A stretch of 64,000 nucleotides of DNA from Pseudomonas sp. GD04091 (GCF_029836165.1 NZ_JAOEBG010000003.1:62001-126000), one strand, 5' to 3'; shown: positions 17,197-26,816, numbered from the stretch's first letter. Notes: a model not told the origin generated them from the sequence alone. Program-made: numbers and translations.

Positions 17197-19278
17197 TCAG
17201 TGCTTGGCCACCGACGTGCTCAGGCTCAGGTAGTCGAGCAGGATGCGACCGGTCTCGGACAGGTAGGCGTCGTCCTCCGGCTTGGTGTCGTCCGGCTCGG
17301 CGGGGAGCGCGTCCTCGTCTTCCTTCTTCAGCTCCTTGAGCGGTTCTTCGCCCTTGGCCTTGCGGCGAATGTTCTCCAGGGCCAGCTGCTTGCCTTCGAT
17401 CTGGTCGTGGCGGGCGCGGCGTTCCTGCTCGTTGAGGCTGACGGTCTTCTCGTTCATCAGCTTCTGGGTCAGCGCCAGGCGATCGCGGATGTAGACGAAC
17501 TCGGCGTCCTTGTCGCTACGCGATTCGTGCTGCGCCTTGAGCTGGGAGAGGAACGGCTTGAACGGATCGACCGCCGGCTTGACCACCGGGCGGATGGTGT
17601 CCCAGGGCATGGCCTCGGGCAGGGCGCTTTCGCCGATCTCCTTGGTGTCGATGATCGACGGATAGGCGATATCCGGCAGCACACCCTGATGCTGGGTGCT
17701 CTGCCCGGAAACCCGGTAGAACTTGGCCAGGGTGAGCTTGAGTTCGCCGTGGTTGAGCGGCTGGATGGTCTGCACGGTGCCCTTGCCGAAGGTCTGGCCA
17801 CCGATGATCAGCGCACGGTGATAGTCCTGCATGGCGCCGGCGAAGATTTCCGAAGCCGAGGCGGACAGGCGGTTGACCAGCAAGGCCAGAGGGCCTTTGT
17901 AGAAGGCGCCCGGGTTCTCGTCCTCGAGCACGTCGACGCGGCCGTCGCTGTTGCGCACCAGCACGGTCGGGCCTTTCTCGATGAACAGGCTGGTCAGCTC
18001 GGTGGCTTCCTGCAGCGAGCCGCCACCGTTGTTGCGCAGGTCGATGACCACGCCGTCGACTTTGTCTTTCTGCAGCTCGGTGAGCAGCTTCTTCACGTCG
18101 CGGGTGGTGCTCTTGTAGTCCGGATCGCCGGCGCGGTAGGCCTTGAAGTCCAGGTAGAACGCCGGGATCTCGATGATGCCCAGCTTGTAGTCACGCCCGT
18201 CCTGCTTGAGCTTGAGCACCGACTTCTTCGCCGCCTGCTCTTCGAGCTTCACGGCTTCGCGGGTGATCGAGACGATCTTGCTGGTCTGGTCGTTCGGCGC
18301 GTTGCTCGCCGGGATGACCTCCAGGCGCACCACCGAGCCTTTCGGGCCGCGGATCAGCTTGACCACTTCGTCCAGGCGCCAGCCGACCACGTCGACCATC
18401 TCCTTGTTGCCCTGGGCGACGCCGATGATCTTGTCGGCCGGCGCCACCTGCTTGGTCTTGGCGGCCGGGCCGGCCGGCACCAGGCGGACGATCTTGACCT
18501 GGTCGTTGTCGCTCTGCAGCACCGCGCCGATGCCTTCGAGCGACAGGCTCATGTTGATGTCGAAGTTCTCGGCGTTGTCCGGCGACAGGTAGTTGGTGTG
18601 CGGGTCGTAGGACTGAGCGAAGGTGTTGATGTAGGCCTGGAAGATATCCTCGGCGCGGGTCTGGTCCAGACGCGCCAGCTGGTTCTTGTAGCGCTTGACC
18701 AGGGTTTCCTGGATCTGCTTGAGGTCCTTGCCGGCGATCTTCTGGCGCAGCACCTCGTCTTTCACGCGTTTGCGCCACAGCTCGTCCAGCTCGGCCTGGT
18801 TCTTCATCCAGGGCGCGTCCTTGCGGTCGACCAGCAGGTCTTCCTTGACGGTGAAGTCGATCTTGTCGACGCCTTTGTTCAGCTCGCCGAGGGCGTAGTC
18901 CAGGCGCTGCTTCACGCGGTCCAGGTAGCGCTTGTAGATGGTGAAGCCGGGGTCGAGGTTGCCGCTCTTGAGGAAGTCGTCGAACTGCGTCTTCCATTTG
19001 TCGAATTCAGCGATGTCGGCGGCGGTGAAGTAGCTGCGCGACGGGTCGAGCAGCTTGATGTAGCTGTCGTAGATGATGACCGAACGGGCGTCGTCCAGCG
19101 GCGGCTTGCTGTAGTGGTGACGCTTGAGCAGCTCGACGATGTTGAGGCTGGCGACCACCTCGTCGCGGTCCGGCTGCAGGCTGTCCCACTTGTTCGCGGC
19201 GGCCGCATTGCCACCGAGCGTGAGGCTGCCCAGGCCGATCATCAGGGCGAGGGCGGTGCTGGGGAGGAAATGCTTCAT
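17197..19278 (-). CDS. prc: Carboxy-terminal processing (tail-specific) protease Prc
   Basis: Predicted periplasmic serine protease of 693 residues (S41 family). A signal peptide occupies about 1-28 (ending GGNAAAA). An N-terminal helical domain follows, then a PDZ domain near 230-330, then the catalytic core with SASASEIFAG and GQTFGKGTVQ. By analogy with E. coli Prc spacing, the Ser/Lys dyad is about S474 and K499. It degrades envelope proteins and processes C termini; the P. aeruginosa counterpart AlgO acts in alginate control. I chose ATG 19278 because the signal peptide starts there; the open frame continues upstream into the divergent gene. Confidence 0.93.
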   Translation of the reverse strand: MKHFLPSTALALMIGLGSLTLGGNAAAANKWDSLQPDRDEVVASLNIVELLKRHHYSKPPLDDARSVIIYDSYIKLLDPSRSYFTAADIAEFDKWKTQFDDFLKSGNLDPGFTIYKRYLDRVKQRLDYALGELNKGVDKIDFTVKEDLLVDRKDAPWMKNQAELDELWRKRVKDEVLRQKIAGKDLKQIQETLVKRYKNQLARLDQTRAEDIFQAYINTFAQSYDPHTNYLSPDNAENFDINMSLSLEGIGAVLQSDNDQVKIVRLVPAGPAAKTKQVAPADKIIGVAQGNKEMVDVVGWRLDEVVKLIRGPKGSVVRLEVIPASNAPNDQTSKIVSITREAVKLEEQAAKKSVLKLKQDGRDYKLGIIEIPAFYLDFKAYRAGDPDYKSTTRDVKKLLTELQKDKVDGVVIDLRNNGGGSLQEATELTSLFIEKGPTVLVRNSDGRVDVLEDENPGAFYKGPLALLVNRLSASASEIFAGAMQDYHRALIIGGQTFGKGTVQTIQPLNHGELKLTLAKFYRVSGQSTQHQGVLPDIAYPSIIDTKEIGESALPEAMPWDTIRPVVKPAVDPFKPFLSQLKAQHESRSDKDAEFVYIRDRLALTQKLMNEKTVSLNEQERRARHDQIEGKQLALENIRRKAKGEEPLKELKKEDEDALPAEPDDTKPEDDAYLSETGRILLDYLSLSTSVAKH

Positions 19279-19419
19279 GCTGATTCGACGTGGGGGCAAT
19301 TGATCACGCATAGTAGGCCGTCTTATCCGTTCGCCGGTTCCATGGAGCCGGACGCATACTGCAAAAAGCCTGGGAAAGCTCGCCCAGGCTCGGTCATATG
19401 ATTCAACTATGGAGGCACT

Positions 19420-20382
19420 GTGAAGGCATTGCAAGGCGTTGACGGACATGTGGCCTGGGTCGAGGCCGAGCGCCCGGCCTGTGATGCGGGGCAAGTGCGC
19501 ATTCGCGTGGCCGCCGCCGGGCTGAACCGGGCCGACCTGTTGCAGATGAAGGGTCTGTACCCGCCACCGCCTGGCGCCAGTCCCTACATGGGCCTGGAAT
19601 GCGCCGGGGTAATCGAGGAAGTCGGCGCCGGTGCCGACTGGCGCGTGGGCGACCGCGTGTGCGCGCTGTTGGCCAGCGGCGCGATGGCCGAGGAAGCGGT
19701 GGTCGATGCCCGCCATGTGCTGCCGGTGCCCGAGGGCCTGAGCCTGCACGAGGCGGCGGCATTGCCTGAAGTCTATGCCACGGCCTGGTTGAACATCTTC
19801 CAGCTGGGCGGCCTGAAGGCCGGCGAGAAAGTGCTGGTGCACGCCGGCGCCAGTGGCGTGGGTTCGGCGGCCATCCAGCTGTGCAAGGCCTTCGGCAGCC
19901 CGGTGTCGGTCAGCGTTGGCTCCGCCGAGCGCCTGGCCTACTGCCAGGGCCTGGGCGCGGCAGGCGGCGTGGTGCGCAACGCCAACCTCGATGAGCTGGA
20001 GCAACTGGGGCCGTTCGATGTGATCCTCGACCCGGTGGGCGCCAGCTACGGGCAACTGAACCTCAAGCTGCTGGCCCGCGACGGGCGCTGGGTGATCATC
20101 GGCCTGATGGGCGGGCGCAAGGTCGAGCTCGACCTGGCGCTGGTGCTGGGCAAGCGCCTGCAGATCACCGGGTCGACCTTGCGCAATCGCGATGACGGGT
20201 TCAAGGCCGAGTTGTTGCGCGAGCTGCAGCAACAGGTCTGGCCGTTGTTCAGCGAGGGGCGGTTGTCGCCGCAGTTGGTCGATACCTATCCGATCGAGTT
20301 CGCCCAGGCGGCCTATGCCGAGCTGGAGAGCAACCAGGTGTCGGGCAAGCTGGTGATGATCATCGACCCGAGCCTGGCTTGA
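19420..20382 (+). CDS. NAD(P)H-quinone oxidoreductase, zinc-independent MDR family
   Basis: Predicted protein of 320 residues. GroES-like N-terminal domain (NRADLLQMKGLYPPPPG) and Rossmann domain with HAGASGVGSAAIQLCK near residue 140. The PIG3/Qor branch lacks zinc ligands and reduces quinones with NADPH. The start is GTG at 19420, with GGAGG four bases upstream. It is divergent from prc. Confidence 0.88.
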   Translation: MKALQGVDGHVAWVEAERPACDAGQVRIRVAAAGLNRADLLQMKGLYPPPPGASPYMGLECAGVIEEVGAGADWRVGDRVCALLASGAMAEEAVVDARHVLPVPEGLSLHEAAALPEVYATAWLNIFQLGGLKAGEKVLVHAGASGVGSAAIQLCKAFGSPVSVSVGSAERLAYCQGLGAAGGVVRNANLDELEQLGPFDVILDPVGASYGQLNLKLLARDGRWVIIGLMGGRKVELDLALVLGKRLQITGSTLRNRDDGFKAELLRELQQQVWPLFSEGRLSPQLVDTYPIEFAQAAYAELESNQVSGKLVMIIDPSLA

Positions 20383-20389
20383 TAACGCA

Positions 20390-20467
20390 TCGCCGGGCAA
20401 ACCCGCTCCCACGTTGTGCCCACTTGATCGGGGGCAGTTCATGGCGTGGCAGCGGGCTTGCCCGGTG
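20390..20467. repeat. Degenerate REP pair
   Basis: CCGGGCAAACCCGCTCCCAC and, inverted, GCGGGCTTGCCCGG flank about 40 bases between the convergent oxidoreductase and HAD genes. Confidence 0.6.
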
Positions 20468-20475
20468 ATTGGCCT

Positions 20476-21129
20476 TCAACTCCAGCTCAGGATCGGCCAG
20501 CCATTGGTCTGGGCATGCTCGCGCAGCACCGGGTCCGGGTTCACCACATGCGGGTGATCCACCTTCAGCAACAACGGCAAGTCGTTGCGCGAATCGGAAT
20601 AGAAACTCGCCCCCTCCAGGTTCTCCTGCTCCTGATCCAGCCACTCCAGCAAACGGGTGATCTTGCCTTCGCGGTAGGTCAGCACGCCGTGGGTCTTGCC
20701 GGTGTAGACCCCGTTGACCTCTTCCAGCTCGATGGCCAGGTATTCCTCCACGCCCAGTCGCGCGGCGATCGGTCCCACCAGATGGCTGCCCGAGGCGGAG
20801 ATGATCAGGATCCGATCCCCGCGCTTGCGGTGCTCGGCGATGCAGTGGCAGGCATCACCGAAGATGATCGGTTCGATCACATCCTCCACCCATGGCTCGA
20901 CCAGGTGCGCGATTTCTTCCAGGGTGCGCCCGGCAATCGGCTCCAGGCTGAAGGCCATGTACTCCTCCATTCGCAGGTGACCTTTGCCGTAGGCCTCCAT
21001 CAGTTCATGGTCGCGCCTGAGGTATGCCTTGCCATCGACCCAGCCCAGCCGGGCCATCTGCTCGCCCCACAGCGACGAGCAGTCGCCGTGGATCAGGGTC
21101 TCGTCCAGATCGAAAATTGCCAGTGCCAT
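20476..21129 (-). CDS. HAD-IB family phosphatase (SerB-like)
   Basis: Predicted cytosolic phosphatase of 217 residues. Motif I is FDLDETL at the N terminus, motif II is SASGS, and the last motif is YSDSRNDLPLL, as in phosphoserine-phosphatase-like HAD enzymes. It is the last gene of the uptake operon, 13 bases after the ATPase gene. That suggests it dephosphorylates the imported compound or a product of it. The substrate cannot be read from sequence. Confidence 0.85.
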   Translation of the reverse strand: MALAIFDLDETLIHGDCSSLWGEQMARLGWVDGKAYLRRDHELMEAYGKGHLRMEEYMAFSLEPIAGRTLEEIAHLVEPWVEDVIEPIIFGDACHCIAEHRKRGDRILIISASGSHLVGPIAARLGVEEYLAIELEEVNGVYTGKTHGVLTYREGKITRLLEWLDQEQENLEGASFYSDSRNDLPLLLKVDHPHVVNPDPVLREHAQTNGWPILSWS

Positions 21130-21142
21130 GCGTTGAATCTCC

Positions 21143-22132
21143 TTAGGCCACTTCCCGTAGCGCCGTGGGGTCGATCGACAAGGATACCTGCTTTCCGTCC
21201 GCGTGCAGGTCGGCGGCGCAGCGATTGAGCACGTCCACCACCAGTTCCACGCCGCGCACCTGCACGCGGTAGCGGATGACGTTGCCCAGCAGGCTGTGGC
21301 TGCGCACTTCGCCCTGCAGGTCGCCGTCCAGGCCCAGGGTGATCGACTCCGGACGGATCGCCAGGCGACCGCTGACCGGGCGTTGCAGCAGGCGGCTGGC
21401 GCTGTCGGCGTCGAGCAGGTTGTAGTTGCCGATGAAGCCGGCGGCGAACAGGTCGACCGGCGCGGTATAGAGGGTTTCGGCGTCGCCGCTCTGGACGATG
21501 CGCCCCTGGTTCATCAGGACGATGCGGTCCGACATGGTCAGCGCCTCTTCCTGGTCGTGGGTGACGAAGATGGTGGTCAGCCCCAGCTCGCGCTGGATCG
21601 CGCGGATCTGTTCGCGCAGGTGCTTGCGGATGCGCGCATCCAGCGCCGACAGTGGCTCGTCGAGCAGCAGCAGGCGTGGGCGGGTGACCAGCGAACGGGC
21701 CAGGGCCACGCGCTGGCACTGGCCGCCGGACAGCTGGTGCGGGTAGCGCCCGGCGAAGCTGCCCAGTTCCACCAGCTCCAGCACCTCGCGCACCCGCGCC
21801 TGGCTTTCGTCGGCCTTGACCTTCTGCATGCGCAGGCCGAAGGCGACGTTCTGTTCCACGGTCATGTTGGGGAATAGCGCATAGCTCTGGAACACCATGC
21901 CGATCCCGCGCTTCTGTGGGCTCAGCGGCACGATGTCCTGCCCGTCGAGGAGGATCTGGCCGCTGTCCACCGGGGTCAGCCCGGCGATGCAACGCAGCAG
22001 GGTGGACTTGCCGCAGCCGGAGGGACCGAGCAGGGTGACGAACTCGCCGCGCTCGATCTGGCAGTCGATATTCTCGAACACCGGGCTGGCGCCATAGCGC
22101 TTTTGCAGTTTCTGTACGCTGACGAAGCTCAT
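21143..22132 (-). CDS. ABC importer ATPase (CUT1/PotA-type)
   Basis: Predicted protein of 329 residues. Walker A GPSGCGKST, signature LSGGQCQR, Walker B LLLLDEP and the switch His in FVTHD are all present. A C-terminal TOBE-like regulatory region follows from about residue 240. It energises the two permeases encoded directly upstream, with one base between the genes. The subfamily imports polyamines, iron, sugars or phosphorus compounds. Confidence 0.9.
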   Translation of the reverse strand: MSFVSVQKLQKRYGASPVFENIDCQIERGEFVTLLGPSGCGKSTLLRCIAGLTPVDSGQILLDGQDIVPLSPQKRGIGMVFQSYALFPNMTVEQNVAFGLRMQKVKADESQARVREVLELVELGSFAGRYPHQLSGGQCQRVALARSLVTRPRLLLLDEPLSALDARIRKHLREQIRAIQRELGLTTIFVTHDQEEALTMSDRIVLMNQGRIVQSGDAETLYTAPVDLFAAGFIGNYNLLDADSASRLLQRPVSGRLAIRPESITLGLDGDLQGEVRSHSLLGNVIRYRVQVRGVELVVDVLNRCAADLHADGKQVSLSIDPTALREVA

Positions 22133-22133
22133 G

Positions 22134-22928
22134 TCAGGTCTTGTCCTTGTTCAGACGGTTGGCGACCCAGGTCAGCACCAGCACGAAGGCGAAGTAGGAG
22201 ATGACCAGCGCGCTGTTGAAGTGGCCGCTGCTGTTGCGCATGTTGTTCAGGTATACCTGCAGGGTCTCGTAGCGGGTGCCCACCAGCAGGTTGGCGAACA
22301 CGAACTCGCCGAACAGGAACGAGAAGGACAGCAGCAGCGCCACCATCAGGCCCTTGCGCAGGTTCGGCAGCACCACCAGCAAGGCCGCCTGCCAGGGGCT
22401 CGCGCCGAGCAGCTGGGCGGCGTCCATCAGGTCGCGCAGGTTGATGGCCTGCAGGTTGTTGGTGATCGCCCGGTACATGAACGGCAGGGCGATGGTGAAG
22501 TAGCAGCCGATCAGGATCCACGGCGTGCCGACCATGGCCATCGGCCCGCTGCCGTAGAGCTGCAGCAGGCCCACCGCGGACACCACCGGCGGTACCGCGA
22601 ACGGCAGCAGGATCAGGATGTTCATCAGCGCGTCGAGCTTGGGGAAGTGGTAGTGCACGACGAACAGCAGCGGCAGGATCAGCACCACCGACAGCAGCAG
22701 CGCGCCGACGCACACCAGCAGCGACTGGGCGAAGGCGGCGAGAAAGCGCGGTTCGCTCCACAGCGCCAGGTACCACTTGAAGGTCAGGCCGCTGGGCAGC
22801 AGGGTCGCCGACCAGCTGGTGGCCAGCGAGTAGAGCAGGGTGCCGCCCAGGGGCAGCAGCAGGATGAGGAACAGCAGGTAGACCACCAGTCGGTGGTAGA
22901 GCCCGCCGGTGGTCTTTTCAGCGCGCAT
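22134..22928 (-). CDS. ABC importer permease 2
   Basis: Predicted inner-membrane protein of 264 residues with about six membrane segments. The EAA-type loop is near DLMDAAQLLGASPWQA. It pairs with the permease encoded upstream, whose gene it overlaps by 11 bases. The C terminus is charged (NRLNKDKT). Confidence 0.88.
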   Translation of the reverse strand: MRAEKTTGGLYHRLVVYLLFLILLLPLGGTLLYSLATSWSATLLPSGLTFKWYLALWSEPRFLAAFAQSLLVCVGALLLSVVLILPLLFVVHYHFPKLDALMNILILLPFAVPPVVSAVGLLQLYGSGPMAMVGTPWILIGCYFTIALPFMYRAITNNLQAINLRDLMDAAQLLGASPWQAALLVVLPNLRKGLMVALLLSFSFLFGEFVFANLLVGTRYETLQVYLNNMRNSSGHFNSALVISYFAFVLVLTWVANRLNKDKT

Positions 22929-23757
22929 GGTAGCTCCTCTTGAGCAGCCATTGATGAACCACCGTGACCACGGTCATCAGCCCCACCAGTACCATCGCCA
23001 GGGCACTGGCCAGGTTCGGGTCGAGGCTGATGTCGCCGGCCACCAGGCCGGCGATGCGGATCGGCAGCACGTTGAAGTTGCCGGTGGTCAGGGCGTAGAC
23101 GGTGGCGTAGGCACCCAGGGCGTTGGCCAGGAGGATGACGAAGGTGCCGAGCAGCGCCGGGGTGAGCACCGGCAGGCCGATATGCCGCCAGAACTGCCAG
23201 TGGCTGGCGCCGAGCAAGGCCGCGGACTCGCGCCAGTCCTCGCGCAGGGCGTCGAAGGCCGGGTAGAGCAACAGCACCCCCAGGGGGATCTGGAAGTAGG
23301 TGTAGACCAGGATCAGGCCGGTCTTGGAGTAGATGCTGAAATCGCCGAGCAGGCCCATCTGCTTGAGCAGCAAGGTGAGTGCGCCATTGAAACCGAGCAG
23401 GATGATGAAGGCGAACGCCAGCGGCACACCGGCGAAGTTGCTGGTCATGTTGGCGAAGGCGCTGACGAAGTCGCGCAGCTTCGAATCGACCCGGCGCAGC
23501 GAATAGGCGCCCAGGGTGGCGATGACGATGCCGAACAGGCTCGACCAGAAGCTGATCTCCAGGCTGCGCTGCAGCGCCTGCAGGTAGAACTTCGAGGCGA
23601 AGATCTTGCTGAAGTTGGCCAGCCCCCAGCCGCTCTCGCTCTGCAGGCTGTTGATGGCGACCCAGGCCAGCGGCGCGACCTGGAAGATGATGAAGAACAC
23701 GGCGAACGGCAGCAGGCAGAGCAGGGCCAGGTAGCGGCCGCGATGGCTTGCATTCAC
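22918..23757 (-). CDS. ABC importer permease 1
   Basis: Predicted inner-membrane protein of 279 residues with about six membrane segments. The EAA-type loop contains WRESAALLGASHWQFW. I chose the GTG at 23757 because it overlaps the stop of the upstream phosphatase-like gene by 4 bases (GTGA) and because residues before it look like a shadow of that gene. Confidence 0.87.
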   Translation of the reverse strand: MNASHRGRYLALLCLLPFAVFFIIFQVAPLAWVAINSLQSESGWGLANFSKIFASKFYLQALQRSLEISFWSSLFGIVIATLGAYSLRRVDSKLRDFVSAFANMTSNFAGVPLAFAFIILLGFNGALTLLLKQMGLLGDFSIYSKTGLILVYTYFQIPLGVLLLYPAFDALREDWRESAALLGASHWQFWRHIGLPVLTPALLGTFVILLANALGAYATVYALTTGNFNVLPIRIAGLVAGDISLDPNLASALAMVLVGLMTVVTVVHQWLLKRSYHAR

Positions 23758-24560
23758 TTGAGCAGCTCCCGGCAGACCGTCTTGTCGTGGGCCGCGCCGA
23801 GCAGTTCGCAGATCGTGCCGCACAGCTCGGTCTGCAGCGGCTTGGCCGCCGGGTCTAGGCTGAACGCGTCACCGAACACGAACAGCGGCACCTCGCGTTC
23901 CTCGGCCAGCAGACCGTTGTGCGAACGGTCGTTGTTCATGCCGTGGTCGGCGGTGACCAGCACCTGGTAGCCCTCCTCCAGCCAGCGCGGCAGGTAGTCG
24001 GCCAGCAGGATGTCGGCGCTGCGCGCGGCGTTGCGGTACTGGCTGCTGTCCAGGCCATGGCGGTGGCCGGCGTCGTCGATGTTCATCGGGTGCACCAGCA
24101 GGAAGTTCGGCGCATGGCGCCGGCGCAGGTACTCGGCGTCGGCGAGCAGGTGCGAGTCGGGGTAGTGATCGGCGTAGTAGAACAGGCCGTGCTGGATCGG
24201 CAGCTTCGGCGCGTGGGTGTGGCGGTCGCGCAGCGGGTCGAACGGCGAGCGGTTGTACAGCTCGCTCATCCAGTGATAGGCCGCGGCGGCCGTGCCCAGG
24301 CCGGCTTCGCGGGCATAGTGGAACACGCTGCGCTGGTTGGACAGGCGGTTGACGTTGTTGTGCACGATGCCGCTGTCGATCGGCGGCACGCCGGTGAGGA
24401 TGCATTCGTACAGCGGTCGCGATAGCGACGGCAGCTCGCATTCCACCCGATACAGCGCGGCGCGGTCGGCCTCGACGTAGGCGTGCAGGTGGCCCATGGC
24501 GTGGTGGGCCACCTGGTAATTGAGGCCGTCGAGCAGGACCAGGATGACGTTGTGGTTCAT
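23754..24560 (-). CDS. Alkaline-phosphatase-superfamily phosphodiesterase/phosphatase
   Basis: Predicted protein of 268 residues. Superfamily metal motifs are VLLDGL at the N terminus, NIDDAGHRHG and TADHGM. The nucleophile region is probably LPSLSRP. Related enzymes are nucleotide pyrophosphatases and phosphonoacetate hydrolase-like proteins. There is no signal peptide, so it acts in the cytosol, presumably on the compound brought in by the surrounding importer. It lies between the binding-protein gene and the permeases. Confidence 0.82.
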   Translation of the reverse strand: MNHNVILVLLDGLNYQVAHHAMGHLHAYVEADRAALYRVECELPSLSRPLYECILTGVPPIDSGIVHNNVNRLSNQRSVFHYAREAGLGTAAAAYHWMSELYNRSPFDPLRDRHTHAPKLPIQHGLFYYADHYPDSHLLADAEYLRRRHAPNFLLVHPMNIDDAGHRHGLDSSQYRNAARSADILLADYLPRWLEEGYQVLVTADHGMNNDRSHNGLLAEEREVPLFVFGDAFSLDPAAKPLQTELCGTICELLGAAHDKTVCRELLK

Positions 24561-24597
24561 TCAATACTCCGCAAAGGAACCGGGGAGGGCTGCGCCC

Positions 24598-24690
24598 TCC
24601 TTTCGCGACACAAGGCCGCTCCCACAGGAACAGCGAAAGCCTCTGGGACGACGCCGGCCCTGTGGGAGCGGCCTTGCGTCGCGATGGGCC
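24598..24690. repeat. REP pair within the operon
   Basis: CAAGGCCGCTCCCACAGG and, inverted, CCTGTGGGAGCGGCCTTG. It lies between the binding-protein gene and the rest of the operon, a common position for elements that protect the abundant upstream message. Confidence 0.8.
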
Positions 24691-24716
24691 GCACAGCGGC
24701 CCCAGGTTGGCCAGCC

Positions 24717-25775
24717 TTATTCCATCTCGATGATCACCTGCTCCTGCCACTTCTGCGGCAGGGCCTTGGAGGTCGCTTCCCAGGCTTGGGCGTTCTTGAT
24801 CGGCTGGGCGGCCCTGTACTGCTCGTTGGGCAGCAGCTTGGCCTGCACGTCGGCCGGCAGCTTCAGGTGCTCGGCACGGATCGGCCGGGCATGGCCGATG
24901 GCCAGGTTGGTCTGGCCGGCGTCGCTGAAGATGTATTCACGGGTCAGCTTGGCCGCGTTCGGGTGCTTGGCGTACTTGTTGATGATGGTGGTGTAGCCCG
25001 AGGTGATCGAGCCGTCCGAGGGGATCAGTACCTCGAAGCGTTTCGGGTCGATCTGGTCGCGGTAGCTCAGGCCGTTGAAGTCCCATACCACGCCGACTTC
25101 CACCTCGCCCTTCTCCAGGGTCTGGATGGTCGGGTTGGCCAGCGACAGGCGCTTCTGCTGGGCCAGTTTGGTGAACAGCTGCAGGCCCGGCTCGATGTTG
25201 CTTTCGTCGCCCTTGTAGGCGATGGCGGCGGCGAGCACGCCGTTGGCGGCCTGGGCGGCGGTGCCGACGTCACCGATGGCGACCTTGTACTTGCCCTTTT
25301 CCAGGTCGTGCCAGGTAGTTGGGCGCTCGCCTTCCTTGACCAGATCCTTGTTGATGATGAAGGCGATGGTTCCGGTGTAGGCCAGCGCCCAGTGACCGTC
25401 CTTGTCCTTGGCCCAGTCCGGGATCTGCTCCCAGGTGCTTGGCTTGTAAGGTTGCGTCACGCCCTTGGCCACCGCGATCGGGCCGAAGGCGGCGCCGACG
25501 TCGCCGATGTCGGCGCTGGCGTTGTCCTTCTCGGCGTCGAACTTGGCGATCTCCTGGGCCGAGCTCATGTCGGTGTCGCTGTGCTTGAGGCCGTACTTCT
25601 TCGCCAGGTCTTCCCAGGTGCCTTTCCAGTTGGCCCAGGCATCGGGCATGCCCACGCTGTTGACCGCGCCCTCCTTGCGGGCGGCGTCTTCAAGGGCCTT
25701 GAGGTCCTGGGCCATGGCCGAGGTGCAAAAAGCGATGGCCGAACCGAGCAGTGACGCCATGAACAACTTTTTCAT
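24717..25775 (-). CDS. ABC importer periplasmic binding protein
   Basis: Predicted protein of 352 residues with a signal peptide (cleavage after SAMA, about residue 22). It is similar in build to Fe3+/polyamine/2-aminoethylphosphonate-type binding proteins (family 1). First gene of the operon and followed by a REP pair, so it is probably expressed more than the membrane parts. The ligand is not known. Confidence 0.88.
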   Translation of the reverse strand: MKKLFMASLLGSAIAFCTSAMAQDLKALEDAARKEGAVNSVGMPDAWANWKGTWEDLAKKYGLKHSDTDMSSAQEIAKFDAEKDNASADIGDVGAAFGPIAVAKGVTQPYKPSTWEQIPDWAKDKDGHWALAYTGTIAFIINKDLVKEGERPTTWHDLEKGKYKVAIGDVGTAAQAANGVLAAAIAYKGDESNIEPGLQLFTKLAQQKRLSLANPTIQTLEKGEVEVGVVWDFNGLSYRDQIDPKRFEVLIPSDGSITSGYTTIINKYAKHPNAAKLTREYIFSDAGQTNLAIGHARPIRAEHLKLPADVQAKLLPNEQYRAAQPIKNAQAWEATSKALPQKWQEQVIIEME

Positions 25776-26102
25776 CCGAAGCTCCTTTTGGTGGTGCCTT
25801 GCATTCGTTGTTATGAACAGAAGCCGTGCCTGCGAACCCTTGGTCTAGGTCAGCAAACCTTGCGCCAAGGTAGGCCTGTTGCGTGACAGTTTGATGTAAG
25901 GGGAGGGCATTGGTGGCAGGCCGAAGGCCCTGGGAATACAGCGTAGACCAGATCGAAAGCCCCGAATCGTGAGGCCTGGCCCGGATCTGGCAAGCCCCTC
26001 TGCGGGTGTTTGTCACAGGATGTTCATCAGCCGTGCCTAGGCTTGTGCTCATCTCTCCATGCCCTGTTCTGGGGCTGGACTAGTCCAGATAGGTAACCTT
26101 TG
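25776..26102. promoter_or_regulatory. Divergent control region of the uptake operon and its regulator
   Basis: The 327 bases hold no gene. TGGTCTAGGTCA occurs at 25841-25852, an inverted half-site TAGACCAG at 25944-25951, and a perfect palindrome at 26075-26088. These share the motif TGGNCTA and are likely sites for the UTRA-type regulator. Confidence 0.5.
26075..26088. promoter_or_regulatory. Palindromic operator candidate for the GntR/UTRA regulator
   Basis: CTGGACTAGTCCAG is a perfect 14-bp palindrome, 14 bases before the regulator's ATG. Size and central CTAG fit operators of HutC-type GntR proteins. Confidence 0.6.
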
Positions 26103-26816
26103 ATGCAAGCGATGCCACCGCGCGCGGTAACAGCGATCTGCCACGCCCTGCAGGAGCAGATCGAACACGGCCTGCTGGCACCGGGCGGCAAGCTGCCGGC
26201 CGAGCGCAGGCTCAGCGAGGTGTTCGACACCACCCGTATCACCCTGCGCGAGGCGCTGGTGCAACTGGAAGCCCTGGGGCTGATCTACCGCGAAGAGCGG
26301 CGAGGCTGGTTCGTCGCACCTGAACGGCTGACCTACGATCTGATCGAGCGCAGCCATTTCCACGCGATGGTTCGTGACCAGGGGCGGGTGCCGAGTACCG
26401 AGCTGTTATCGGCGCGGCTGCAGCCGGCCTCGGCGGCGATCTGCGCGCGCCTGTGTCTGCCGGCGTTGTCCAGCGTGGTGCGGATCTGCCGGTTGCGGCG
26501 CATCGATGGGCGGGCGGTGCTGTACGCCGAGCACTACCTCAACCCGCGCTACTTCCCGGGGATTCTGGACCTGGACCTGGCCCAGTCGCTGACCGAAATC
26601 TATGTGCGGGAATACGCCATTCACTATGGCCAGGTGTGTTTCGAGATCCTGCCGACCGCGTTGCCGGTGGCGGCGGCGGGGGCGCTGAAGGTCTCGGCGG
26701 GCAGTCCGGGGCTGCATATCACCCGGGTCAACAGTGACCAGCATGGGCATCTGATCGATTGTGACCTGGAGTACTGGCGGCACGATGCGATCCGCATTCG
26801 CGCCGAGGCGGGTTAG
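26103..26816 (+). CDS. GntR family regulator with UTRA domain (HutC type)
   Basis: Predicted protein of 237 residues. The winged HTH covers about 8-70 (GGKLPAERRLSEVFDTTRITLREAL), and the UTRA effector domain covers about 90-230 (YAEHYLNPRYFPG). It is divergent from the importer operon and is the likely local regulator; the inducer is presumably the imported compound. The ATG at 26103 is preferred over an in-frame TTG one codon earlier because AGGT lies at a good distance. Confidence 0.88.
   Translation: MQAMPPRAVTAICHALQEQIEHGLLAPGGKLPAERRLSEVFDTTRITLREALVQLEALGLIYREERRGWFVAPERLTYDLIERSHFHAMVRDQGRVPSTELLSARLQPASAAICARLCLPALSSVVRICRLRRIDGRAVLYAEHYLNPRYFPGILDLDLAQSLTEIYVREYAIHYGQVCFEILPTALPVAAAGALKVSAGSPGLHITRVNSDQHGHLIDCDLEYWRHDAIRIRAEAG

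Noticed and set aside
17200..19401. Plus-strand frame of 733 codons opposite prc
   Set aside because: Shadow of prc caused by high GC3; prc carries all catalytic motifs and a signal peptide.
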